Source of the DNA: CADAWZ01 sp045114665
GTDB taxonomy: Bacteria > Vulcanimicrobiota > CADAWZ01
Length of the DNA stretch: 19,293 bases
Direction of reading: 5' to 3'
Assembly: GCA_045114665.1 (NCBI GenBank)
Contig: JBGUKW010000052.1
Coordinates: 1 to 19,293 of the forward strand
Under the pieces are notes generated by a model, which was not told the DNA's origin, ran no database searches, and saw nothing but the letters and a program-made list of their open reading frames with translations. Below are positions 1 through 7,615 of the stretch, piece by piece (position 1 is the first letter of the stretch; each line of letters starts with the position of its first letter). The position numbers were made by a program, and so were the translations under genes.

Positions 1-98
1 ACAAAGACCAGCAAGATAAGAACAAAGACCAGCAAGATAAGAACAAAGACCAGCAAGATAAGAACAAAGACCAGCAGGATAAGAACAAAGACCAGCAA
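1..98 (+). repeat. 21-bp in-frame tandem repeat in the batC tail
   Basis: Four complete 21-bp units (3-23, 24-44, 45-65, 66-86) and a partial fifth (87-98) encode the heptapeptide KDQQDKN. The array runs off the left edge, so its true copy number is unknown. The first three complete units are identical; the fourth has one synonymous CAA to CAG change. Because the unit is a multiple of three, copy-number change would keep the frame and only lengthen or shorten the hydrophilic linker. Confidence 0.95.
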
Positions 99-275
99 CA
101 GAATGGAAATAATGGTCAATACGATAAGGACAAAAAACAACAGGAGCAAGAACAAGATAAAACAAAGCAAGGTGCTTTGAGATATTTACAGAATTTTGAC
201 AATTTTGAAAAAGAACACAGAAAAGCAAATTCTGCAAAATTTATCCCAAGTAATGCTTCAGAGGAAGATTGGTAA
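1..275 (+). CDS. batC: BatC-like TPR protein, C-terminal end (5' truncated)
   Basis: Only the last 90 or so codons are present; the reading frame is open from the left edge to a TAA at 273-275. The visible part starts with a hydrophilic tail built from a repeated KDQQDKN heptapeptide, then a Gln/Lys/Asp-rich stretch, then a short conserved-looking end containing ALRYLQNFDNFEKEHRK and finishing in EEDW. BatC and BatB/C proteins of aerotolerance operons typically end this way: a low-complexity Gln/Lys tail after the TPR domain, a helix that begins with an 'AL..L' pattern, and a terminal Asp-Trp. The position 7 bp upstream of batD supports the call. The TPR domain itself lies outside the window, so it is inferred from family and position. 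A BatB-BatC fusion cannot be excluded. Confidence 0.7.
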   Translation, partial: KDQQDKNKDQQDKNKDQQDKNKDQQDKNKDQQQNGNNGQYDKDKKQQEQEQDKTKQGALRYLQNFDNFEKEHRKANSAKFIPSNASEEDW

Positions 276-282
276 TTAAGAC

Positions 283-2121
283 ATGAAAAATAAGATATAT
301 TTTGTAAATATTTTAATATTTTTTGTTTTTGTTTGTTTTAAAATGTCATTTGCTGATTATGATGTAGAAATAAATAAAAGGTCTATTTCTATGAATGAGC
401 CTGTTGTTATAAAAATAACACTCACTTCAAATGATGGTGAATTAAGAGTAGAAGAAAGTAAAGATTTTTCAATAACAAACCGAAATATCTTTGTAAATAC
501 AGAGATTGTCAATTTTAAGGCAACTGTTAAAAAAACTTATGAATTTACTCTTTTTCCGAATAAGGAAGGAGAACTTCAAACCCCTCGTTTTGTAATTTCT
601 GCTGATGGTGAAGAATCTTATGTTGAACCTGAAACAATTACTGTTTCTAAAAATAATTATTCAACAAATAGTGGGGGAAATAATAGAGTAAGTAGTAAAA
701 ATAGTAGAAAAAACAGGAATGCTTTCTCCATTCTTGAAGATGAAGAGGAAGATTTGAGTTCTATTTTTGATCGAGTTGAAAAATTAAAAAAACAGATATT
801 TGGTGATGAAGATGAAGATGTTTTATCAAATAAAAGAAGTAGAGGAAATAGAAATGGTCTTTTTACTTTCTTTAGAAGACCTCCAGAAGTATTTGTCCAA
901 TCTTCAATTCCAAATGAAAATGTATATGTAAATCAACAAGTTTTATATACAATAGACCTTTATGTTCCTGTTGATCTAAATGTACAGTATAGACTTATGC
1001 CTTCAGTGAATAAAGATATTCTTGTTCAGAAAATAGAACCTGATAAAGTCTTTGAAACTGAATATGAGGGCAATTTATACAATGTACATAGAATGTTTAT
1101 TGCACTTTATCCAATGAAACCTGGTGAAGTTGATATCAAAGAATTTGATGTTAATTGTAATTCTTCTAATTATGGTTGGAAAACTTATAAAGCTGATGGC
1201 TTCCATTTAAGTATTTTAGATTTACCAGACCCAAAACCTAATGATTTTTCACAAGGTGTTGGTGATTTTGATTTTAATCTTTCTTGTGATACAACACTTG
1301 CAGAGGTTTCAAAGCCTTTTACATTGACATTACAAGTAAAGGGAGAGGGAAATGCTTCTTCTGTCAATGTAACCCCTCCTGTTTTGGAAGGACTTGATAA
1401 ATTTAATGATTCTGAGACGATAACAAGAAATGAAGAAAATGATAGGATTATCGAGACAAAGGAATTAAAAGCCGTTTTTGTTCCTTCAGAAGGTGGAGAA
1501 ATTGAAATTCCTTCAATTACTCTCTCATTTTTTGATCCTGTTTCTGAAAAATATTATTCAAAGACTTCTGAAAGTATAAAATTGAAAGTTCTTGGAGATA
1601 AGAAAAATAAATCAGATGGATTTACTGGAAATAATGAGATAAGGGTTTTTGTTAAAGACAAAATGACATTCAGAAATTCTGACGGAATTTTGACAAATCC
1701 TTATATTATTTCGTTCTCATTTTTGCCATTTTTGGGATTTATGATACTTTTTATTAAAAATAAGATATCGAAAATACATTTTGAATCTAATAATTCTAAG
1801 TCAACAGGAAAGGCTTTTTCTGAATTGAAAAAAGATTTAAAAAAATGTTCAGAAAAAGATTATGCAAAAGTTTCAGAAAGTCTTTTAAAATATTTGGCAA
1901 ATAAACTTGAAATAGAAGATAAGGGATTGACAACAAAAGCTATTTTAGCCGAATTGAGAAAGAGATGTGATGATGAAGACCTTATTGGTAAAATAAGAGA
2001 TATTTTTGTTTTGTGTGATGAAGCACGATTCAATTCAGATGTAGTAGTTGATTCTGGAACAGAAATGCTCATAAAAAATTGCATTTCAAATATTGGGGAA
2101 TTGGAAAAGAAGTTAAAATAG
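283..2121 (+). CDS. batD: BatD family protein (aerotolerance, envelope)
   Basis: This 612-aa protein has a hydrophobic signal segment (residues 5-24, likely cleavage after SFA). A BatD-type Ig-like strand region follows at 25-122 (opening with DVEINKRSISMNEPV), then an acidic/basic low-complexity linker (125-195) and two more Ig-like blocks (about 201-315 and 328-438). One transmembrane helix lies near 473-491, and the tail of about 120 residues (510-612) is predicted cytoplasmic. The patterns 'N..VYVNQQV.Y...LYV' and 'FVPSEGGEIEIPSI' are typical of BatD. The length matches the family. Bat proteins are linked in Bacteroides and other diderms to oxygen tolerance and envelope stress; the molecular activity of BatD is not established. 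The gene starts 7 bp after batC and ends 12 bp before batE, so the three are probably co-transcribed. The charged linker at 145-195 looks longer than usual. Confidence 0.9.
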   Translation: MKNKIYFVNILIFFVFVCFKMSFADYDVEINKRSISMNEPVVIKITLTSNDGELRVEESKDFSITNRNIFVNTEIVNFKATVKKTYEFTLFPNKEGELQTPRFVISADGEESYVEPETITVSKNNYSTNSGGNNRVSSKNSRKNRNAFSILEDEEEDLSSIFDRVEKLKKQIFGDEDEDVLSNKRSRGNRNGLFTFFRRPPEVFVQSSIPNENVYVNQQVLYTIDLYVPVDLNVQYRLMPSVNKDILVQKIEPDKVFETEYEGNLYNVHRMFIALYPMKPGEVDIKEFDVNCNSSNYGWKTYKADGFHLSILDLPDPKPNDFSQGVGDFDFNLSCDTTLAEVSKPFTLTLQVKGEGNASSVNVTPPVLEGLDKFNDSETITRNEENDRIIETKELKAVFVPSEGGEIEIPSITLSFFDPVSEKYYSKTSESIKLKVLGDKKNKSDGFTGNNEIRVFVKDKMTFRNSDGILTNPYIISFSFLPFLGFMILFIKNKISKIHFESNNSKSTGKAFSELKKDLKKCSEKDYAKVSESLLKYLANKLEIEDKGLTTKAILAELRKRCDDEDLIGKIRDIFVLCDEARFNSDVVVDSGTEMLIKNCISNIGELEKKLK

Positions 2122-2133
2122 GATAAAAAGATT

Positions 2134-2889
2134 ATGTTTTTAAATAAAAAATACTGTCTATTTGTTTTTATATTTTTAATTCTTTATTTATCTTTTTCTT
2201 TCGCAGAAAGTAAAGATTTAATAGGAATTTTTAATAAGGGAAATAAATATTATAACGAAGGGGAATATTCTAAAGCTCTTGAAGCTTATCAAGAAATACT
2301 TTCCGAAAAAACATCACCTGAAGTTTTATATAATGCTGGTTGTTCTGCTTTTAAAGCAGGTAAGATAGGTTTATCTTTAGTTTATCTTCAGCGTGCTTTT
2401 AATATTATTCCAAGAGATCCTGATTTAAGAAAATTGAGATCAGAAATTAAAAGTAAAATATCAGAATCAGGTGGAGTTTTAATGAGACCACTTGACAGTC
2501 CTGTTTTATCGTTTTTTAACAAAAATGAATATGTAATTTCATTTTGTCTATTGTTTTTTCTACTGTTTTCACTCATTTTATTGAATAAAAAACTAAAAAA
2601 AGATTTTTTTTGGGTTTATTTTTCTATTTCTTCCTGTCTTGTTATAATTTCAATTTGTTTTATAATATATATTATAAGATTTTCTGGTGATTATGTGGCT
2701 GTTACTTCTCCAACTGCGGAAGTTAGAGAGGTTCAAAAAATAGAAGAACCTTCTTTTTATATTTTGAGAGATGGTTCTGAAGTAAAACTAATTTCACTCG
2801 AAAATGGCTGGGCTAAAATAGGGTTTGATGGAAGAGATGGAAGATATTTTGAAGGTTGGGTTCCTGAAAAGGATATAACAAAAATTTGA
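2134..2889 (+). CDS. batE: BatE-like TPR/SH3 membrane protein
   Basis: This 251-aa protein begins with a signal or anchor helix (7-24). Two tetratricopeptide repeats follow at about 32-65 (GNKYYNEGEYSKALEAYQEI) and 66-98 (LYNAGCSAFKAGKIGLSLVY). Two transmembrane helices lie near 131-150 and 159-182, and a C-terminal SH3-like domain at about 188-249 contains GWAKIGFDGRDGRYFEGWVP. TPR, then two membrane helices, then SH3 is the usual BatE layout, and batE normally closes a Bat operon directly after batD, as here. The role is presumably as a scaffold in an envelope Bat complex (family knowledge; no activity is visible in the sequence). The stop is TGA. The next gene begins 30 bp later with no terminator between, so transcription probably continues into the pilin genes. 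Confidence 0.88.
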   Translation: MFLNKKYCLFVFIFLILYLSFSFAESKDLIGIFNKGNKYYNEGEYSKALEAYQEILSEKTSPEVLYNAGCSAFKAGKIGLSLVYLQRAFNIIPRDPDLRKLRSEIKSKISESGGVLMRPLDSPVLSFFNKNEYVISFCLLFFLLFSLILLNKKLKKDFFWVYFSISSCLVIISICFIIYIIRFSGDYVAVTSPTAEVREVQKIEEPSFYILRDGSEVKLISLENGWAKIGFDGRDGRYFEGWVPEKDITKI

Positions 2890-2919
2890 TAACTTTAAAT
2901 AAAAGGCAGGAATTGTTTA

Positions 2920-3330
2920 ATGTTTTTTAAGACAAAATCAAAAGGCGTTACATTGCTTGAATTGTTGGTATCGTTAAATATTATTGCTTTTGGTATTTTT
3001 ATTATGGCCGTTGTAATGGTTATGCTTTTGAAAAGTGGACAAAAGAGTATTGACAATTCTTCCGCCTATATAGTTGCTGATTCTGTTATGAAACAGTATT
3101 TGAGTGATAATAAAGGAGATAAAAGTAAATTGTTAACTGGTGTTTCAAATGCAAATTTTGAATTTGCTGGTAAGAAGTTTACATATAAAATAGAACCTAC
3201 AGAGGTACCTGATACTGCTGATATGGTTTATTTAAAGACGACAGTTACACAGATTGAAGCAGATGGGGGAGTTACTACAAAACAGGCAGTTATAACAACT
3301 CTTGTATCGCCTCGAACTGGAATAAATTAA
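2920..3330 (+). CDS. Type IV prepilin-like protein (PilV/GspI-like minor pilin)
   Basis: This 136-aa protein carries a class III signal: a short basic leader (MFFKTKSKG), a predicted prepilin-peptidase cut after Gly9, a mature start VTLLE with the canonical Glu at position +5, and a hydrophobic helix to about residue 37. The remaining 100 residues form a small globular part without recognisable motifs and no cysteine. Size, order and N-terminus fit a PilV/GspI-type minor pilin that precedes PilW/GspJ and PilX/GspK members in minor-pilin operons. An AGGCAGGA ribosome-binding site lies 12 bp before the ATG. The next gene begins 2 bp after the stop. Whether the filament is a type IV pilus or a type II secretion pseudopilus cannot be told from this window, because the major pilin, ATPase and secretin are absent. 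Confidence 0.85.
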   Translation: MFFKTKSKGVTLLELLVSLNIIAFGIFIMAVVMVMLLKSGQKSIDNSSAYIVADSVMKQYLSDNKGDKSKLLTGVSNANFEFAGKKFTYKIEPTEVPDTADMVYLKTTVTQIEADGGVTTKQAVITTLVSPRTGIN

Positions 3331-3332
3331 TT

Positions 3333-4172
3333 ATGAATAAAAAAGGTTTTACAATACTTGAAACAATGATATCTGTTACAATATTTTCTGTTTTGATGAT
3401 TATTGTTTTTAGTTGTTGGACAGAATTTCAGAAAGTTGCTCTAAAAAATGAGGGAAAACATGATACAAATATTACATTTGTAAATGTGTATAGAAATATA
3501 GATAAATATGTTTCTTCTTCCAGTGTCAGATTGTTTAGGCATTATACTGATAGTGCACTTCTTGGGGTTTCAGGACATGAAAATAAAAGATGGTTTGCTT
3601 TTCTTGTTTCTCGAAAAAATAACCAACTTGATGAAAAGCCAATATATAAAAAAATATCTGTAATGGATAAAGCTGGTAATACAAAGTATCTATCTGAACG
3701 TATGTTATACAATACCTGTGTTATGTATTTACTCCGTTATAAGCAGGGGTGTTGTGGTGGTTTTCAAAATTGCCCTCATAAATCTCTCTATAGATATGTA
3801 TTTAATATAGTTGGGACAGAACATATTCCTGAGGGTATTTATTTTGGAAATAATTATAGATATGGTGTATATTTTAATAGTGATGTTATACAAACAAAGG
3901 TTTTGACAATTCTTCAAAATCCAGAATCAAATTCTATTGCGAAACCTTCTGTTATTCAAAATGATATAGTTGATTTAAAAATTCAAAAGAATGATGATAA
4001 AGTAAGATTTTATTTAAAACTTTTGAGAATAAATGAGGCAAACCGTATTTTTACGATAGGAACAAGACAGCTTACAAATTTTAATCTCACTGAAGAATTT
4101 AACATTACTGATCCAGAAGTTAAAAAATATATAGAAAATCTTTCTTGGATAAGCATTCCAAGTAATACTTAG
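3333..4172 (+). CDS. PilW/GspJ-like prepilin, cassette 1
   Basis: This 279-aa prepilin has leader MNKKG, a predicted cut after Gly5, mature start FTILE (Glu at +5) and a hydrophobic helix to about residue 27. The conserved WTEFQKVALKNE follows. The globular region holds a cysteine block, YKQGCCGGFQNCPHKSLYRY (C140, C141, C147, H149), that recurs in the two paralogues downstream. It ends in KKYIENLSWISIPSNT. The paralogues at 6840 and 10284 share this layout. Long prepilins of this type resemble PilW or GspJ, which nucleate filaments as part of a tip complex; the Cys/His block is not a feature I know from those families. The start overlaps no upstream gene, and the ribosome-binding site is weak, which suggests coupling to the gene 2 bp upstream. 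The stop TAG runs into a strong RBS for the next gene. Confidence 0.85.
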   Translation: MNKKGFTILETMISVTIFSVLMIIVFSCWTEFQKVALKNEGKHDTNITFVNVYRNIDKYVSSSSVRLFRHYTDSALLGVSGHENKRWFAFLVSRKNNQLDEKPIYKKISVMDKAGNTKYLSERMLYNTCVMYLLRYKQGCCGGFQNCPHKSLYRYVFNIVGTEHIPEGIYFGNNYRYGVYFNSDVIQTKVLTILQNPESNSIAKPSVIQNDIVDLKIQKNDDKVRFYLKLLRINEANRIFTIGTRQLTNFNLTEEFNITDPEVKKYIENLSWISIPSNT

Positions 4173-4186
4173 GAAGGGAGGAAGGT

Positions 4187-6721
4187 ATGAGAAAACAAAA
4201 AGGCATGATTCTTTGGTGTACTCTTGTCATTATGGTTATACTCAGTGTTTTTTTAATGGTCGGTGTATATCGTATGCAATCAAGTACAATGGTTACCAAA
4301 AGAATGATATGGGAAATAAAATCATATTGGTCTGCAAGAGCAGGAAATACAATAGCTGCAGATGGGGCTATTAGAAATGTCTATTGGCCTGTTTTAGGAC
4401 AATTATCTGGTGCTAAGGCAGGAGATTACAGTATAACTTATGATACTTCAAATAAAGTAGTCAAAGGTGAAATTAAAGATGCTGATGGACATGTTGATAG
4501 CAGTTTTGAAATATATTACAAAAATAAATTAAATCCCTATGCCACAGCTTTTGGTTTAGGTTCAATATCTCCATATTACTCCGATCCTAATTCTGTTGAA
4601 TCTGTTTTTAAAAGCAATTTTGAAAATACTGTTAGTACATTAAAAAGTGGTGAGATGTACTGTCTGACTGTTGGAAAGTCAAAAGTAACTGTATGTGGTT
4701 TGGAACTTATATATAATTTGAGTTACAATCCTCGTTTAATTAAAACAGAACATAATCAGAATACACTGCAGGCTTCTGAATCAACTTCAGCTTCAGCAGC
4801 AATGTATGTTGCAGGTGATATCAATGCAAATATAAACGATCTGTTTTCTGTTGATGCGACAGATATGACAAGAGCTTGTATTGTATCTGGAGGAAATGTC
4901 AATATTACAAGTAGTAGTTCAAATTATAACCAAAGACCAAATGGATATGGAGAAGGTCCTATTAATATGGATGAAGGTGCTATTTTTGTCGGTGGTAATG
5001 CCACTTTAAATGGTGAGTCAATCTCTCCTTCAAATACAAATAGCAATCTTACAAATTATGGAGTAAATGTATATTCATCTTCTGACATAAGTTTTCAATA
5101 TCCTGATGAAGTAGGTACTGAATGGGGAAGAACTATCCCTTCAGGTACTTTCTGTTTTATAGAAAAACCTGATAAATATGATCAAAGAGAATATATAAGT
5201 TTGGTAAATTCTATAAAAGATATATATCTTAGTCCAGAAGAATTTTGTAGAATTTATAAAGATGATGTAAAAGCTGGTAATGGAGATAAAGATTTACAAG
5301 GAATATTTGAAGATATTAAAAAGAATGGGCTAAAAGTTGAAGATGTAAGTTATGATGATTATAGCTGTTCAAGTGAAATTGATAAAATATTGCCTTTGGG
5401 AACTGGTGAAGACAATGATTTATTAAATATATTTGATACTTTAGTTAAAAATGATGAACTTTTTGGTGGTGGTTTTTTATCAGATATATTAAATATACTA
5501 CAAAACAATATAACTGCAGATGACTTAAAAGTGATAATGGCAACATTATATAAAAGTTATATAATAAATAAAGTTAATGAATCTGTAAAAGAATATATAG
5601 TAAAAGGTGAGGTCCCTAAATATGAAGCTTTTTTTATCCCAACAGGAAGTGCTGGTATTAGTAGTGCGGTAAGTTATCACGATTTTCATATTTTTTACTC
5701 CAAATTTACTAATGCAAGAGTTCTTGGAAATTTATGTGAATATATTGATAATCCAGAGAAGTTGAGAGATTCTAATCTTAGTAAAGTTTTTGCTTCTTTA
5801 GATATGAATGCAAAGATTGATAAAGAAATAGAGCGATATAAAGATCATTTGGACAACAAATTTAGTGGCAATTCAGATAGCTATGTTACAGATAAAATAG
5901 CAGTTGGCAGTGGAACTGATTTATATGTTTTAGATACATATTCCCAACATAATGATAAAAGTGTAGTAGATAAATTTAGTACATCAAAAGAATATATAGA
6001 TTTTGACCCAAAAGATTTAAAAATGAAAGTAAGCTCTAATTTAAAATCCAGAGGCGATGATGGTGATGATGGGTATTTTAATTTTGCCACATTTGATCGC
6101 AGAGGAAATACATCAAGTAGATATACTGGTCAGGCTGGTGGATATGAACATGATGCTGTTGGAGATTATAAGTCATCAGATGCAGAAAGAGCTGGAATTG
6201 AATTTACAGCAAGTGGAGGAATAGTAGCTCAAAACATTGATGTAAAAGGATTTGTCTATGGTTCGGATGGTGTAGATGGTTTCTTGCAGTCAACAAAAGG
6301 CAATGTTTCTTTTGAAGCGTCTGGAACAAGTATATTACAGACAGGTGAAGCAAAAGTTTCTGTTTTATCAAAGAATAATATAAATATAAAAAGAGTCTCT
6401 GCAACTAATTCAGGAGCTGCAAATACAAGCGGGAATGTACAATTTAAAGGCATTTTGTTTTCAGGTAAAGACATAGATATAGATGTTGGCAGTAATAATG
6501 TAGATTTTGGATTACAGGGGACTATTATTTGCCAAGGTTCATTTACAATGAATCATATCAATCAGGTAAATATAACTTATGATCCTTCTGTTTCACAAAT
6601 TGTCATAAATAGATTTGTTCCTACTTGGGGTAGTGATCAAAATGCTTTATCTGAAGAATTAAAAACAGGTAGTAAATATACTGTACAAACAGGTACATTT
6701 AAACTTTTTAACAGAATATAA
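4187..6721 (+). CDS. Large PilX/GspK-like minor pilin, cassette 1
   Basis: This 844-aa protein starts with a short basic leader (MRKQKG) and then a hydrophobic helix (about 7-27). Mature position +5 is Cys, not Glu, as is normal for PilX and GspK members. The run KSYWSARAGN (45-54) matches the PilX_N-type pattern that follows the helix. The body is far longer than usual PilX proteins (about 170-200 aa). It comprises a conserved block with C170 and C231 (TVC, ACIVSGG), a helix-rich middle (about 330-610) and a beta-rich C-terminal part. The C-terminal part contains FKGILFSGKDIDI and GTIICQG, then ITYDPSVS, a pattern seen in large PilX-type pilus proteins. It ends in GTFKLFNRI. A strong GGGAGG site sits 5 bp before the ATG. 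It probably acts at the filament tip as an exposed, adhesin-like partner of the upstream prepilin. A terminator follows at 6736. Confidence 0.8.
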   Translation: MRKQKGMILWCTLVIMVILSVFLMVGVYRMQSSTMVTKRMIWEIKSYWSARAGNTIAADGAIRNVYWPVLGQLSGAKAGDYSITYDTSNKVVKGEIKDADGHVDSSFEIYYKNKLNPYATAFGLGSISPYYSDPNSVESVFKSNFENTVSTLKSGEMYCLTVGKSKVTVCGLELIYNLSYNPRLIKTEHNQNTLQASESTSASAAMYVAGDINANINDLFSVDATDMTRACIVSGGNVNITSSSSNYNQRPNGYGEGPINMDEGAIFVGGNATLNGESISPSNTNSNLTNYGVNVYSSSDISFQYPDEVGTEWGRTIPSGTFCFIEKPDKYDQREYISLVNSIKDIYLSPEEFCRIYKDDVKAGNGDKDLQGIFEDIKKNGLKVEDVSYDDYSCSSEIDKILPLGTGEDNDLLNIFDTLVKNDELFGGGFLSDILNILQNNITADDLKVIMATLYKSYIINKVNESVKEYIVKGEVPKYEAFFIPTGSAGISSAVSYHDFHIFYSKFTNARVLGNLCEYIDNPEKLRDSNLSKVFASLDMNAKIDKEIERYKDHLDNKFSGNSDSYVTDKIAVGSGTDLYVLDTYSQHNDKSVVDKFSTSKEYIDFDPKDLKMKVSSNLKSRGDDGDDGYFNFATFDRRGNTSSRYTGQAGGYEHDAVGDYKSSDAERAGIEFTASGGIVAQNIDVKGFVYGSDGVDGFLQSTKGNVSFEASGTSILQTGEAKVSVLSKNNINIKRVSATNSGAANTSGNVQFKGILFSGKDIDIDVGSNNVDFGLQGTIICQGSFTMNHINQVNITYDPSVSQIVINRFVPTWGSDQNALSEELKTGSKYTVQTGTFKLFNRI

Positions 6722-6735
6722 AAAATATATATTTT

Positions 6736-6770
6736 AAAAAGATGTTTGCTAAAACAACATCTTTTTTTTT
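6736..6770 (+). terminator. Rho-independent terminator after cassette 1
   Basis: A perfect 11-bp stem (6736-6746 with 6756-6766, core GATGTT/AACATC), a 9-nt loop and a T tract to 6770. It starts 15 bp after the cassette 1 stop codon. The flanking A and T runs could also make it work on the opposite strand, but no minus-strand gene is nearby. Confidence 0.85.
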
Positions 6771-6771
6771 A

Positions 6772-6800
6772 TTGTATTATTTTAGATTTTTTGTTATAAT
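6772..6800 (+). promoter_or_regulatory. Promoter of cassette 2 (extended -10)
   Basis: TTGTAT at 6772-6777, 17 bp, then TATAAT at 6795-6800 preceded by TG with one intervening base (extended -10). Transcription would start near 6807, leaving a leader of about 33 nt with a T-run and GAGAT before the ATG at 6840. The -35 begins one base after the terminator T tract. The same arrangement occurs before cassette 3. Confidence 0.75.
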
Positions 6801-6839
6801 TACTTTAGACATTAAAATTTTTTTTTGAGATGATATATC

Positions 6840-7604
6840 ATGAATAAAAAAGGTTTTACGATTCTTGAAACAATGCTCTCTGTTACAATATTTTCTGTCT
6901 TGATGATTATTGTATTTAGTTGTTGGACAGAATTTCAGAAAGTAGCCCTAAAAAATGAGGCTAAACAGGATACGAATGTTCAATTCGTAAATGTTTATAG
7001 GAGTGTTGATAAAATAGTTTCATCTGCAAGTTCAAGATTGTTTAAATGCTATAAAGATGAACTTCCTGGACATGAAAATACAAGATGGTTTGCTTTTTTG
7101 CTATCACATGAAGATAATAAATTAGATGGAGATACTTTTTATGATGTACCCACAACATCGACTTTGCCGTTGCGTATGATATATAATACTGGTGTTGTTT
7201 ATTTACTTTATTATAAACAGGGGTGTTGTGGTAGTTTTGAAAATTGTCCTCATAAATCTCTTTATAGATATGTATATAAGACAACTAACGAGATTTATTT
7301 TGGAGATATAAAGACATGTCCTTGGGGAGTATATTTTCAAAATGAATTGAATACAAATGTGAAGTCTATTGTTTCTAATCCAGTTTCTAATTCTATTGCG
7401 TTGCCTTCTGTTTTACAAAATAATATTGTTGATTTAACTATAGACAGACAAGATAACAAAATTAAATTTAATTTGACAGTTTTGAGAATAAAAGATGCTG
7501 AAAGGCATTTTCAGATAGGCACAAGAAATTTAATAGATGCAAATGCTGACACACGAAAATATATTGAAAATCTTTCTTGGATAAGTGTTCCGAGTAACAC
7601 TTAA
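6840..7604 (+). CDS. PilW/GspJ-like prepilin, cassette 2
   Basis: This 254-aa paralogue of the genes at 3333 and 10284 is the shortest of the three. Leader MNKKG and mature start FTILE are identical to cassette 1, and residues 6-40 differ from it at only two positions. The cysteine block is present (C129, C130, C136, H138 in QGCCGSFENCPHKSLYRY). The protein ends in RKYIENLSWISVPSNT. The segment after the block is shorter than in the other copies and has an extra Cys-Pro-Trp (C160). The gene is served by its own promoter at 6772-6800. It is followed after 11 bp by the large partner gene, with a TAGGAG site between them. A minor pilin of the filament tip is the likely role, by family. Confidence 0.85.
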   Translation: MNKKGFTILETMLSVTIFSVLMIIVFSCWTEFQKVALKNEAKQDTNVQFVNVYRSVDKIVSSASSRLFKCYKDELPGHENTRWFAFLLSHEDNKLDGDTFYDVPTTSTLPLRMIYNTGVVYLLYYKQGCCGSFENCPHKSLYRYVYKTTNEIYFGDIKTCPWGVYFQNELNTNVKSIVSNPVSNSIALPSVLQNNIVDLTIDRQDNKIKFNLTVLRIKDAERHFQIGTRNLIDANADTRKYIENLSWISVPSNT

Positions 7605-7615
7605 TAGGAGTAATT

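Noticed and set aside
1..98. CRISPR-like array at the left edge
   Set aside because: Units are contiguous 21-bp repeats without spacers and are in frame with a protein, so this is a coding tandem repeat.
4187..6721. Insertion sequence or prophage origin for the tandem cassettes
   Set aside because: No transposase, terminal inverted repeats or target-site duplications are visible at cassette edges; the junctions are ordinary terminators and promoters.
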